A DNA stretch of 64,000 bases from Aptenodytes patagonicus (Eukaryota > Chordata > Aves > Sphenisciformes > Spheniscidae): the NCBI RefSeq assembly GCF_965638725.1, contig NC_134952.1, positions 58,568,065 to 58,632,064 on the forward strand, given 5' to 3'. Below, in pieces: positions 24,901-38,597 of the stretch. Below the pieces are notes generated by a model, which did no database searches, had not been told where the DNA came from, and saw only the letters and a list, made by a program, of their open reading frames with translations. The translations under genes were made by a program, and so were the position numbers. How positions within the stretch are numbered: the stretch's first letter is position 1; each line of letters opens with the position of its first letter.

Positions 24901-25497
24901 TCCTCTAATTGCGCTTCAACTGTCTAACTTGTGTAGTTATTGGGGGGGGTTAATGTATATTTAATATGCAGACTGCTGGGAGGAGGGTTTGGGAAGAAAG
25001 TAGTACCAAATGCTACTTTTTCTCTGTACAAGCACATACTACTCTTCAGAGTATTGTGGTGTTAATGCCCCCTAAGGAAGAAACTATTAATCTATTTGTG
25101 GACCTACATTTTTGGCACAACAGTGCTGCACAAAAGCACTTAACTATTTTAGTCTCTAGATTTTGCAGCAGAAGCAACAGTTGTGATTTCAGCAAGTAGG
25201 TTCCCCGCGTGATGTGCAGCAAAGGGCTTGATGCTTCAGAGCGTGATCCACACAAAATGGCTCACTGTGCAATAAGTTGGTTCAACCAGCACCGGGGAGC
25301 ACCGAGGAGAGAGAAGCTCCTTAAACCCACCTCTTCTGGGTGGGTCAGGCTCTCCGTGAAGGGCAACAGGAGGCCCTTCTTTTCATTTGCAGTTCAGCAC
25401 GCTGAGTTCTGCCCTGCCTACCCCTTTGCTCTCACGAGGAAGGGCAACATCTTTACTACACAGCGTGGCCAGAGGAAGCAGCAGTTTCCTTGCCCTT

Positions 25498-25650
25498 CCT
25501 TAGCGGTTAGAGCACTCATTCAGGATGTGGGAATTAAACATAGCTCCCTGCCTACTTGCTGGGACTCAGATCCATCTGTTCGGCTTGGCAAGGGCTGAAT
25601 TTCCTCAGAAATTGGAGGCCTGAACACTCTAACCTCTGAGCCATCGCGTA
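25498..25650. repeat. Inverted repeat with tRNA-like arms
   Basis: The plus strand at about 25501-25527 reads GCGGTTAGAGCACTCATTCAGG. The minus strand of about 25612-25645 reads GGCTCAGAGGTTAGAGTGTT. Both resemble the D-arm/A-box half (GGTTAGAGC) of a tRNA, facing inward about 90 bp apart. This could be a remnant of an old tRNA-derived SINE pair or a palindromic element. It is not a functional tRNA because no cloverleaf 3' half follows. The call rests on motif similarity only. Confidence 0.35.
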
Positions 25651-26100
25651 AAAAGACCACTCTGAAAGCTGCCTGAACAGAGCGCTGCAGGGAGAGCAGC
25701 CTGCCTACGGCTCAGGTGAGACGCATGTGCCACGCCACTTAGCCCTGAAGAAAAGGCAGGTGTTCCTGAGAACGGCAATAGCAGGACTGTCCGTGTCTGA
25801 GGATTTAAGGGTGAAAAACTAGGATCAAATTGTTTCCAAATTTGGATGATCATGAGCTGCCTGCGACGGGACGTGTACTAGTTCTTCCTGCAGACCAGCG
25901 CTCCGGATCAGAGGCAGGGGAGGCGGCATCTCTAGCCTACGATAATCAGACCCACCGGAACAGGCACCAAGCGCAATGCTTCCCACCAACGGAGAAATAA
26001 ATAAATCAAAGGTCTATCTGCCCCTTCAGGAAATTAAACAATATCCAAGGCCATGCTTGTTGCCCTGTTACTTACTAAAATTTCCCAACAAAATATGAGG

Positions 26101-29100
26101 CTAAAACTCTGAACGTCTGCTATTTTTGTTTGCCGATTTCCTCCCACTTTGTTGATTTGCTGACATATGTGAGAGCACACACACGGTACAGTTTGAGTGT
26201 TTTACTTTCCATCCTCCCTGGGATAACCTTCCATGTTCTATGGCTGACCAGCAATCCAGGATCGTAGCCTGAGAAACACTGATATAATGAAAGTTCTTCA
26301 CATACCACCATCCTTTTTTAAAAAAAGATTTCATTTCCAAAGATAATGGGGAACAGCTATCCAAAGCAAGGCAAGGCAGTACACCCTGTCTCATATTAAG
26401 AAAAGTCTGACAACCTCACATCAAAGACAGAGGTCATAGCTGTTTTGTTCGTGATCGTAGTTAAGAGTTCAGAGACAAACAAGGAAAGCATTTATCGTAA
26501 TGAAATTGTTAGATTCAGTTGCAGGAACGGGAGAACTAGCTTGCACTCTAAACAGGATAAACCAGCTCATACTGGTTTATATAAAACGCCCTAAATAATA
26601 ATGCCAACACGGTGTGTTAAATCACTGAACCAACAGAGCACGAGATCAAATTGCTGTTGGATAATCAACAAGTCCCCTGAGACAGACTGCGCTTATCTTC
26701 AAAGAACTGATATTCACCTACTGATTCTTTAAGGTATCTCACGCTCTTACCCCCTAATTTTCTTTATAAAAACTTACAATGTCAAAATGACGGTAAAGGG
26801 AAGGGACAAGCATGGCGTGGAGAACTTCTAATCTTCTCTGTTAAAATGCACCTTTTTTGGCTACGGCTATCACACTACTCTCAACGTATACAGGATGGTG
26901 CAAAGAACTACTCGCCTTCCAAGTCCCCTCCTCACGACTCCACTTCTCCTCATATTATCTTCCAGACTTCCATCCCATGCAATCAGCCAGCTGAAATGGC
27001 CTCAGCTGGGGTACATGTGAGAGTACAGACATCATCCAGGTATTACTTTGTACCGCTACATACAGAATTTAAATGTATCTGCAGTGCGCTGGGTTTCTGG
27101 TCTGGCAACTCTGTCTCAGTATGTCCCTGTGCTTCTATTTCTGTAATGCAGCAACAATTCAATCACAGTTCCAATCTCAGATATGATTCTAGAAATGACA
27201 CAGCAAAAGTCCATTTTTGTTTGCCCCAGCAATTACAGATCACAGCTGCCTGCTGCTCAGCTTTTGGGGTAGTTTGCTTGTTCCTGAGTTTTTGGTGTTT
27301 TTTAGGGGTAGGGTTCTGTTTCAATTTGACAGCAGGAGAAAGAGAAGGGAAAGTAACTGTCAACCTTAAAAATCTGTAAACGTGAAAGTTGTGTGTTGTT
27401 TTTCAAGTAATGCATGTTATTTCCTGCCTTTTTATTTGTGATTGCAATTACTCTTGTGTTGATAATGTAGGAGTTAGAAGGCAATCTGCTCGCTTTCAAC
27501 TATGTTGACCGTGCAAAGCAGATTTTAATCTAAACAATAAGCAGATTCAAGCCAGAAATAAACATGTTAGTCGCCAAGTAAAGGAAGCCTACAGGATATT
27601 CTCAGAGTAAGATTTTTCAGGATTGGTTCCACTGATATTTGTTAAGTGAAGTAAATTGGCAACAGCCCCTTTATTTGCAATAACACAAAACACAGCAACT
27701 CCAATCATGATTTCCATTTCTTAACATTTATACAGGCCACCAGTTTTTTGGGTTTTTTTGGCTTTTTTTTTTTTTTTTTTAAATGATTACACAGCATACA
27801 TGTAGTTAAACAGAGGATCCAAAATGTGTCTGCCCACCCTTGTCATTGTTGCATTTCCCCTGACCTATTTACTAAGGAACAAATTACACTGCAGATTTAT
27901 GGGGTCTGAAAAAAGCTATTAGTGAGAATTTGATTTGCATAATTCAAGTATCACCATTGAAAAGTAAATGTTATTTATTATCACAAAAAAGCAACAAGAT
28001 TGAAGTGGTGTTATTAGGTGGTCACTTGCACTGCAATGGGGAGAAAGGTCAACAGCATTTAGCATTTTTAAAAAAGGAAAAATATCTTCAAAGTAGGTCA
28101 CTTCCAATCACCTAATTCATTCCTAACAGCAATTCACTGTAGCTCCCATAATTTATGAATCCCAAGGATGCACTTAAACATCTGCAATTTCATTATTTCA
28201 TTTTTTTTATACCGTTAGCTTAAAGTTTTGACGAGCCATTGTGCAGGTAACAAGTCGAGAAGTTGAGGATTACTATTGCAGGAGAAGCAATGAACCCAGC
28301 TGTTCACCATGATCAAGAAAGGATTATTTCCTGTGACAGGTCATAGCAGAGGATTTTCTTGCTGTTGTTTAATACCTGCAACAGCTGAAAAAACAGCTGC
28401 TTAATTTGAACATTTCAAAATTCCCCAATGAAAAAAAAATAACCTTTGTTTTCAGGGGCTTTTGTATTTGAGGGGGGGGTTGTTTGGTGGGGGTTTTTTT
28501 GTTGTTGTTCAAGAAAGAAGAAAAAAACTGCAAAGCTCACAACCAACTTGTTCAAGATCTCTCAAATTCATATAATCCCACTCCTCTTTTACCAAAACAT
28601 AGCAGTCTTTCATGAAAAATAGTAGAGCAAGCATGTCATAACAGCCTCATGAAATAACCAAGGCTGCTCTAAGTACATTCAGCATAAGGTACTGAAGTCT
28701 TGGAGCATTTCCAGGATGGCAGAGAAATATTACGTAGCCAGTAGTGAAGAGCCTCTCACTTCTCCCGCCCTTCCACAGAAGCGGCCATGGCCACCGTGAC
28801 GTGGCAGGGCAGAATCCTGCCCTATTGCCGGCCCAGTCTCATCATCCTAAGACGGACTCGCCTTTAGCCAGGGTCTGACCCCTAATTTCAGTTTCCTCTC
28901 TCCTTGTAATTACGGGAAGCGAAGCTGATGTCTCAATGGCTCCCCGGGCTTTCTGATTCACACACTTTCTCCAGGAGTTGCTCCATCGCCACATCCAGCC
29001 ACACGTGCCTCTCCCATCCTTTTCTGATGTGTTCTGTGAAGCCAAAGGACTACAGCAACAGAACTAGATCAGCCACCTCCCTGTCTGCTTTTCCCTCCTC

Positions 29101-32100
29101 TACCTGATTTTTACATTTAGCGTTGGACTAAGCTTGGAGAATGCAAATAGCGGGTCTGATTCAGCAGTTCTGCTAATAATCAGATAAGTAACACCACCAC
29201 TGGCTTGCTGCACCTTACTGGTAACAACTCCTTTTAGAAGCAGCATTCACTTATGGCACTGTAGTTTCAAAGAGGCTGAGAGCAGCAATTCACTGGCTTC
29301 CCTTCATCCAGGTCAGGACTTCCCAAGCTGTGGTATGCACGCCATGCATGATGTGCAAAGCTAGTTCGAAGAGATACGTGCTAAACCCGGACCCACCCAC
29401 AGTTGTTTCTCTGGAGGAAATGGGGACAGTAAATACTGCCCATGCAGCTGAACGCTTCTTCCTGTGCCTGCCAGCAGCCCCGGACCCGCCACCACATCTC
29501 TTTGGATGAAAAAAGTCAATGCTGAAGGTGGAAATTAGCAATCTTTGAGCTTTTACTCATCTGCACAATAATTCTTTTTGCTGCTTTGCCCTCTAAGCCT
29601 GGGTTTTCACAGAATCGGGCTCTGTGCACAAAGGTATTTCACTGTTCACTATTTTCACATTTCCCAGCATGAAGCACAGCACCAGAGACTCCCCCATGCC
29701 ACATGGCAGCGGGTCCCAGCAGTCCCTCTGCCTTCCCCTTCTGAAGTAACCAACAAACTACTTAGTGAGGATGTGGATAATGTGACCACGCAGCCATGCA
29801 GCTGTGCTCAGTCATCTGACTGCCATGTGGCATTAACTCGGAAGCTAATCTGGATGAAGCTGTCATTTCTCCTCATCTCAACCTTCTCTCTTCCCTCACC
29901 TCCTGTAAGTCTCCTAGAGATTCAAATGGCGTTTTTCCATTCAGGGTATTGAAACATTTGTCACAAACTCATTTCAACATCAAGAAAGCAAGCTCCAGGA
30001 CATTCGACCAGAAGTCTTGCATCGGGAGGGGGGGAAGCAACGACAGTAACTCCCACCTCCATGCCCGCCTCCATGGGAAGCGGCACGCTTCCAGGAAAGC
30101 AGCCCTCTGAGCTGACACACTGCACCACTTCCCCTTTCCTGTCCCCGTCCCAGCGCAGGCAGCGAGGGGGGGAAGCTCTGTGGTTACTCTCTTGGCCCCT
30201 TCTGCCAGGCAAGGAAGAGCGAGGAAAGGGAAGGAAGAGGACTGCCGGAGAAGGCAGCAGCTCAGCTACCCCTGCTGATGGCAGGCAGAAGCACGGGGCG
30301 CCGGGCGTTACAGGGCAGCCCGCGGGGGCGGCCGTCCCTGCCCCGCTGTGGGGGTCTCAGCCAAGCTCAAGGGGTGCCCAGGGAAGCTGCAGCCATTCCT
30401 CACTGCTCAAGATCAAGCTCCGTATGTAGGTGTTTAACCAGGAGTCACCCAAAGGTCACTAAGTGACTCAGTCTGCAATAAAAGTTGAAAGTCCTGATGC
30501 TGTAAATCTGCCACTTGCCATAACCACTAAATCACATATAGAAATCAACATCTGTAATACGTCTTCCGTTTCACAAAGCATGACTGCACTTCAAATTTGG
30601 GATCTGGAATGCAAGAGACAATATTCCAACTACTTCAAGAGGAAAAATTAACTCAGACTTAAGCACACTGTTTGTTTTGGATAACGTTTTCATTTTAACT
30701 TAATCTTTACGCAGCTCCCTCCCCCCAAACGTATTTTCTTAAGGTTTGAGCTTCTTTTCATTTGCCTGCACCACTGAACTATGCTTTCCAACCAATTTCC
30801 ACATGTGATCACCTTAATGAAAAAAACACTGTCTGTTCTAACTTGTTACAAGGAATTGGACAAAGTCACTGAACACAGGGGGAAAAAACCATTTTAAAAA
30901 AAAATTTGGAAAACCATGGTAAATGCATGACCAAATGTTAAAGTTTCTGCAAACATGGAAGTACTCCTTCCATTCCTCCTGACATTTCCAACTACTGTTT
31001 TCCTTCTTGGGTCAGTGCCTGCATCGTACAGGATCTTTTCCTGAGAAGACACTGTAACTAGGAAAATAACACAAGATGGCTTGAGAGCTTGATGGCTTTA
31101 AGAAGTGAATGAATCAACTGTTCCCCCTAAGCTCATCCTCCTTTCAAAAGTAGTTGGGACCTAAAATAAGTGGGGAAGTTGAGGCCACCATCTGTGTAAC
31201 CCCTTTCTAAGCACCACCACAGTCTGACCATATTCTCAGAACGAGAGACAAGCTGCTGTGGTCAGAGTGTGTGTCACAGGGTTCTGCCAAGTGATACAGA
31301 AAAGCTGATGGGCACTGAGAAACAAACAAGGGAAAGAGGGTGTCTGTCATTTGCTCCCACTCACAAGTTTAAATTCGAGCGGTAACACACAACGTGGGAA
31401 AAGAGATCCCTCAAAAAAAAAAATCCACATTTCTTTCACCTCCACTGTCTTCTCAGAACCCTAATCTCTCTTGTTTTCATATATATCACCTCCACAGTGT
31501 GTATCGCCTCCTCTCACCTTGAGCACCCAGAAAACTCCAGTTCCAACGCTCTCTCCTACAAATCCGTGCTCTCCAAAAATGAGTGCACAGGCCCTCACCT
31601 TGCCTGAACACCCACCATCCCCAGCCTCAGAAACATCAGCTCAGCAAGGAGAAAACTGTCTACAGCTCTATTGCTGCCTAATCCCACGTGGCAGATCAAT
31701 TTTTCCTCTGTGTGAGTTCCTCAGCTTTTCATTCTCCACTGTGGACCCCTTCTGCTGCCTTCTTGTCTCAACAAAAAGGCAGAACTCCTCTGAGGGCAGC
31801 CACGTTGCATACAAAATACACGTGGGATGCCAAAGGTCCATCTTCTGCAGAAATCACTTGTGGCTGGATCATACTATGATGCTAACTCCCTGTCAGCCCT
31901 CTCCAAGATCATCTGGAATGGGCCTAACTAGAATTAACAACTTTGGAAGGGGAAATGCGAGAGGAAAAAAAGAAAGAAGGAAAAAGAAAAAAAAAAAAAA
32001 AAGAAAAAATGGCCTAGTGTTTGCCAACAAACAAACCATAAAAGTGTCGTTGAACTTCTCCTTTCTGTGCTCCTCACACAGTTCTCTTTTTCAGATGGAA

Positions 32101-32750
32101 AGGGGAACTGCAAAAAGAAAGACTTTTCTCATCCTCTTTCCAAACTTGCATGATGAACATCCAGAGTTTGGGGTTGTTGTTGGGGGTTTGGTTGTGGGTT
32201 TTTTGAGGGCTGAATGCTTATTCAAATTCTGAGCTTCACGGTCACATCATCCTACCACTAGCTGTGACTCCGCTAGGCAACAACCTGTTCATTACTGTTT
32301 AAAACAAAGCACGGAGATTTTATTCCTGCATTGCAGTCCCAGTTCTGACACCATCTATGAACAGACCATTGCCCCTGGCTGCAACAAAGCAGAAGAGACG
32401 TCCATCACTAACCATTCACGCCATGCCTTGCTCAGAGTCACCACTTCCTCAAATCTGCTGACTTGTTTAGTCTGGTTATCCCTCCGTTAGCCATTTCTAT
32501 CAAAATGCCCTGGGTTCAGTTATACAATCAAAACCTAAGTCTTTGCAAGCCTGATCTGAGAGGTGGAAACCTCATGAGGCATTTGCTACAGTTAGATACT
32601 GTGCATCCACAGCCTTTTGGGGACAATCTACTCAACTGCTTCAGTCTTACCTGTAAAATCTCTCTTCCAGAACTACTGCTTAATTTAAGATAGCGAAATC
32701 GTGCATTGTCGAAAGAAAGCACGTAACATTTTCTAGTCCCCTGACGAGAA
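26101..32750. other. Intergenic, no gene recognised
   Basis: About 6.6 kb. Two long open frames on + (26846-27379 and 31471-32232) have no recognisable domain and contain low-complexity runs, so they are not called as genes. A GC-rich patch lies at about 30170-30370. T/G-rich simple stretches occur at 27743-27780 and 28470-28510. An A-rich stretch lies at about 31962-32008. No mobile element or RNA gene could be supported. Confidence 0.5.
30170..30370. other. GC-rich patch
   Basis: About 200 bp with markedly higher GC than its surroundings and several CG dinucleotides (for example the GGCGCCGGGCG and CCCGCGGGGGCGG stretches). It is within intergenic DNA, far from either gene start. It could be an unannotated regulatory element, a lncRNA promoter or simply a GC spike. 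No TATA box, splice or coding evidence ties it to a transcript. Confidence 0.3.
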
Positions 32751-32773
32751 GGGGGGGGGGGGGGGGGGGGGGG
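32751..32773. repeat. Poly(G) tract, 23 bases
   Basis: An uninterrupted run of 23 G. Such a tract can fold into a G-quadruplex and is hard to sequence, so its true length is uncertain. Two more such tracts lie at 38426 and 38581. Confidence 0.95.
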
Positions 32774-35700
32774 AGTATGGAATAAAATTCTGGATATGCT
32801 TACCATCCTATCCCTCCCTCTCAAGGGTTTCGGGTCCAAGCGGAATGCCTCCCGGAACCCCCTCTACCCTGCTGCACTAGGGCTTAAGATAGTAATTAGA
32901 GCACAACTTCCAACAAGGGCAGATCTGCCTGAGCCTGTTTGGAAAATTAAAGAGGAAAAAAAGCAAGAGATCACTCAATTGATTATGACAGCTGGGTTTT
33001 GCTGATAATACTGTAATCCAGTTAATAAAGTTGCAATTGAGTTTAACTTGGCTCCGCGTCCTTTAATGTAAATATTCTGCTGCTGGCATTAAACATGTTA
33101 ACATTTGAGCATATGGTTGAAACACCACACTTTCACTGAAACAAACATCATCAGCTTGAATAAAAAGCCAAATACACAGACTCCTACACCAGAATTTCTT
33201 GTTAATGGAAAACTACTAACAAATATAGTTAATTATTGGGACTGTACGAATAGTTCAACTTAAATGGGTACAGTCCCATCACACAAATACTTTCAGTCAC
33301 CCTGCCAAAGGAATTGCCTCTAGTTTACACTTTCATCAACATGACAAGATTGGAAGTAAGCAGAAAGACGAGACCTCAGTAGGTCTGCGTTAGATGCAGA
33401 AGTTTCTTCATCTAATAAAGGATTTTAACCTCCTAACCCTGGCACCAGCTGTGAGGTGACGGTTCTCTGTCAATGCTGTAAGAGTGTTTTACAGTAACAT
33501 AGTGTAGGTCAGTAATCTCCAAATGCCAGCTCAAAGGGTTTGCGAAAACAATTCAAGCTTAACGCCTGGAAGGCAGTAACTCTTTACAGTTTGGTTGCAC
33601 ATTAAAGAAATACACGTTGGCTGTTGTCATTCATGGAAGCTCTAGGATTCAGCTGGCAAAAGGACACAATAGATAGGTTTTAGTCCAGGGAAAAGTACTT
33701 CCTCAAGATGAGTCGCACCTCACTTACTTTTTTCTGGGCCTCAGCAACACGTGGTACGTAGATAGACCATTGAGACATTAAGATACAACAGCATGGATCC
33801 AAGGTCCCAGTATCCTACATTTTTACTATTTAGGGTATACTAACTATCACTTAAACTTTAGTCCTGCTTACATGACTGTTTTGTGTTACAAACAGCCACT
33901 ATCGCTCCGTATAATATATAGCTGTTTGTCAATCAGTAACACCATGATATTACAGTATAGAGGTTGAAGGGTCAGGATAAGTCTCTGCAGAGCTCACCTC
34001 CTTCACGTATCAGCCACTGCCACTGAGTAACCCACTAATGTTCACTGCTCCTCAAGTTCTCTCAACAGCAGAGCAGGAATAGCATTTCATTCTTCTCCCA
34101 TCTCTTACCTGGCTTTTCTACTTAGATTGTTAGCTCTTTGAGGTGCTATGTATATTTCGACGTACCTACTACAATGATCATGATTACAACAAGTTCTAAT
34201 AGATGAAGAAAATGGTTATGGCTGCAAAATGAGGGTTTTTTCATTATTCATATTCTGGAAAATAGCATCTTTAAAATCAGAAAGAATAGCTTCCTAGTTG
34301 TTATACGAACGAGCATTTCATTTTTATGGATACCCTGTATCATTTGATGGTTCAGAAGACTTCAGCACAACATTGTTTCAAAATGAAGAATTTAAAAATG
34401 GGCATTTTTAAATAGGAAAATTTACAATTTGAACATTCAGAAAGCAAAAACTGATTATTACAGAAGAGAACTGGAAATGAGTCAGCTACCTCTATTCACT
34501 ATGCAACTAATCATCATAAACAATTTTTGCTACACTTTTTAAATAAACCTATATTTAGAAAAGGGTCAGGCTTTTAAGTTAAAAGGAAGAAAAATCCTGA
34601 AGTTTTAGGAGCTGGTGTGCATATGTTCATTAACTGATACAGTTTGCTTGGTCCCTTCCTGGTAAGGGGCACTTCCCGCCCCATTTTTCTCCCTTCTCTG
34701 AAAAAAATAACTTTTGTTTTTACATGAGATCACCAGATCATGCATTCAGTGAAAAATATCACACGCTGTGCAACTTGCATACATTACACTTTCAGGCAGA
34801 CCATAAGCATATTGGTATGATTCAGATTAGCTATACTACGTATATAATAAAGAGCTTGCACGTCACAGAAACATCGTTATGATATTTTCAAGAATTGTGT
34901 CACTTCTTCCAAGAAGTGTGAATTGAAGAGAGACATCTAAGACTAATTTGCATTTCAGTTGGAGGTCCCACAAACCATTCCAACTCAAGATAGAGAGCTA
35001 AGTGAATCAGAGAGCTACTTTTACAAAGCAGATTATCATAATCAGGGAGCAACACCTGCACGTGGTTTGTAGATAACAGACAAAGATGTTCTGATGACAC
35101 TTAGGTCCACAGAAACATGAATCTCAAACCTCTTCTCGTATTTGGATAGGAGATGCCATTTCCCTTTCCCTCATTTGGGTCCCCTCGTTCTCTTCTTGTT
35201 CTCCCAGTTAGTTGCACAACAAGCTTCAACTTTCTTTTCATATGCACTTCACAATGACCCTTGCTCAGCTGCCCTGCTCTTACCCTGACTCCCTTTCTCT
35301 TGCAGGATTTCCCTTCCACACACACACAGCTACAGAAACTTTCTCTGACAGGATTCCAAAACTTCTCTTGTCTGAACACTTAGAAGCTTTGTGCTGCCAG
35401 TCTATAGGGTCAGAGAGACATCTGTTAGTAATAAGGCTTCCTTGATGCTTAAAAACTTTAAACAACTAATGCCCACAACATTACTGCAACATAAACAGAT
35501 ACCGTCCCTATTTATAGACACAAAAAGAGAGAGAGATTCATGTGGTTTGTCCGAGTCAGAAAACCGCCCAAGTAAAGGCCCAGGAATGCCTAAATTCTTG
35601 ATTCCCAAATTATCACATACAAGGAATAAATAATCTAGTTAAAGCAAGGCAATAACGAGGCAAGAAGTAAATTTTGGTGAACAGCTCTGTCAGGGGAATT

Positions 35701-38425
35701 TTGTCCTCACCTGACTGTGCCTTCCCTCTCATCCCAGCTCTCCAGGGAGAGCAGGCTGCCAAATGCCGCTCAGCCAGACGTGATTTTTTACCACATAGTA
35801 GGTTTTCTAAATAGCAGGAACTAGCAGGATATTTTCACTTTGACTCTTAAACCAGCTTTGTTCCCAGGCCTCCCATGATTTAGAGTTAAAATGCTCAGAA
35901 CTCCCAGGTGGTCACAAGTTACACTTCGAAATTGGCTTTTCTGCACTCCAGAAACACCACGCATAGGCCATTAGGGGACTTAAAGACCTGCTTAAGAATC
36001 GAGTCTAGTCTCCCGCAGAACTCACAAGGATGAAGATGCCGATTTACACCTTGAACTTTCACCCCCATTGATGCTCTTTTCACTAAGATAATTACGCCAT
36101 CAGACAACCCTTGGGCAGATCAGTCTGACAGTCTGAAGCCTGCATCTTCGGCCGAGTCCTTCAGAAAGCCTGTCAGCATAGCTAACCTCCTCACTGTAAA
36201 CAAAGCTGAATGCATCCTATGTTTTCCTAGACACTGGAAGGAGTTCCCCTCTCAATGCTGGGGAAGTGTCAGGTCTCTGATAGAAATCCGACCACTCACA
36301 GAAGAAACTTTTCCACCCATTTTATAGGTAGCATAAAGATTACATGGTCTGCCCAAGCCCACTATGGAAAAGCAGAATTTAAAGTTAATTCTTTGTATTC
36401 CAACCCAGGGCTTTTGATACCAGGTAGATGTTTACTCTTCAGCATATTTAAATGCGAAATACAAAATGCTTAAGAAAAACCCCAAACCTGTAGCTGGTAT
36501 AATAGCAGCAGACAGATACAGAGTAGACAAACCAGATTCGTAACATTCCAATATGCCTGTCCTGATATACGCACCAATAAATGAGCATAAAGCTAGTAAC
36601 AGCTACAACGTGCAGCCATTTCAGTGACTACACTTACTCTCTTCATCCCGAAAGAGAAGCTTACAGGACCATCCAGTGATCTCTGCACTGAACACTGCAC
36701 ACAAAACCAGATCTTCAGGTCTGAAAAAAACCCCTTAATTTCCAGGCAAGCATTGATGCATATACAGAAGCAAACCACAAGAAGTGCAACTGAACACATA
36801 AATTTGCGTGTGCTGTAATACCTGGGTAATGCAAGTATTATTCTTCCAAAGGCAATAAACAAAAAAGTCAGTATTAAACTTGGTGACATCTGTGAAGAAT
36901 CTAGAAACTTTATGAGGATATTCTAAGGGAAAAAGCTAACGGGCATCAGTGTTCTGGCACATAAGACATACTCTTCATGCACAGAGTGGTGCAATTCTTT
37001 TTGGCTTCTGCATTTTCCCTTACAAAGGGAAACCCTTTTTTGACCCTTACAGTAGACCAAATCTACATCAACAAAAATCTTACTTCTGACTTAGCATACT
37101 GAATCACTGATAAGATTGATTCAGTTGTAACTAGTCAGATCAAGAATGAGAGAAAACACGCAACAGTATCCGATTCTGCCCATAGTTCCAGAACACTTAA
37201 AAGCTTCTGCCACAAGAATTAGCAATGAATTAATTAGCCAAAACCAACAAATAATCAGAAAGTGACAACGTACTGCAGTGAGCTTGCCTTTTTTTGGTCT
37301 GCCCTCTAGACCCCATCTGTCGATTCAGGAAGAGAGCACTGCATACCTCCAGCATCCCGCTGCACAGAACAGTAAGCTGTGAGAAATCAAAGACTGTGTG
37401 TGGATCGGTCAGTCAACATTGCTGAGCACCCAGGTCATCCCTGCAAAACCCAAAAGACTCCCAGAAAGCCAACTCAGCAATAAATACAATTGCTGCTTTC
37501 CATTGTTTTCCCCCACTCAGGAGACCAAAGATTAGAGTACTACTTCCAGGCACTGAGGGGACGCAATTCCAACTTCTGTGTGGTAGGTAAACGTTCTTCT
37601 TCCTTGGCAAATGCATCCTATTGACCTCTCCAGTCGCATGAAGTCAGCTTTGTTACGTACGGCTGCAATATTTAGGCAAAATTGTTTTAAAGCATTTCAG
37701 TCACTTCTATTTAATGTTCTGTTCATTACTTTTATTTGCCTGAACCTCCTAGATCTGTCTTCCATTCTTTCTGTTCTCTTCCAGCTAACTTTTCACCTCT
37801 TTGTTCTCTAAACCCCAGATCTCGTCCTCAGGGGGCAGAACCCAGGTTATCAAACCTGGTAAGAAATCACCTTAATCTTTACAGCAAGGGCAGGGAAAAA
37901 AAAAATTTTTGCACCCTACTGACTTAACACTGGTTTTGCCTTTTAACTGGACTAAAATTGAACTACAGCCCATTAAAAAGATTAAATCCCAATAAAAGCA
38001 AAGAGAAGCTTGAAATAATACTTCGGTCAGTTTAGGGCTGCTTCATGCCATAGCTCTCAAGGGTTAATACAAGCAGCAACCACAGGCAAGTTATGGTAAG
38101 GCACTCTCCTTGCGTAACATCTATGAACAGTTCTCCCAAACACACTTCAGAATTACTTTTATTCTTTTGGGGGTTTTCAGAAGATGCCCGTTGTTACTAA
38201 CAGCATGAAAATAACATACTAACAGTGACAATAGCATACTATTTTCACAATCCTTTTATTTTCACACTTTAAAGAATAATGAACATTATTTCCACATAAG
38301 TAGAATTCAAACCCCATTTTTGACTGGGGGGACTGAAGTGTGGACTCAGTGTCAGTAAAAGGTACTATTTTGAGCAGCAGCTAATGATTTACATATCTAA
38401 AAAGAACCTTCATCATCACAACAGT
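32774..38425. other. Intergenic, no gene recognised
   Basis: About 5.65 kb of AT-rich DNA with only short, unsupported open frames. No repeat family, exon or RNA gene recognised. Confidence 0.5.
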
Positions 38426-38448
38426 GGGGGGGGGGGGGGGGGGGGGGG
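38426..38448. repeat. Poly(G) tract, 23 bases
   Basis: The second run of 23 G, followed by AAGTAACC. It lies about 130 bp from the next poly(G) tract at 38581. This pairing, on the same strand, is unusual. Confidence 0.95.
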
Positions 38449-38580
38449 AAGTAACCTCTCCTTTCTCTCCAAAACAGACAAAAAGAGGAAATCGAGATGC
38501 AGTTATCCTTGAAAGAAATACATACATATGTATATTATATATTCAACACAGAAAATACAGCTAAGATGGATTTATTTCCT

Positions 38581-38597
38581 GGGGGGGGGGGGGGGGG
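38581..38597. repeat. Poly(G) tract, 17 bases
   Basis: A run of 17 G followed directly by AAAAAAGAAG. Same orientation as the tract at 38426-38448. Confidence 0.95.

Larger units (their letters stand above)
20831..26100. other. Intergenic, no gene recognised
   Basis: About 5.3 kb without a supported gene. It holds a 25-base T run (21888-21912), an exact 12-bp tandem duplication (23055-23078) and a tRNA-like inverted repeat (about 25498-25650, listed separately). Short open frames on both strands have no recognisable domains. Confidence 0.5.

Noticed and set aside
26846..27379. 177-codon intergenic frame on +
   Set aside because: No recognisable domain, a Phe/Leu run coded by simple T/G-rich sequence, and no splice or promoter context.
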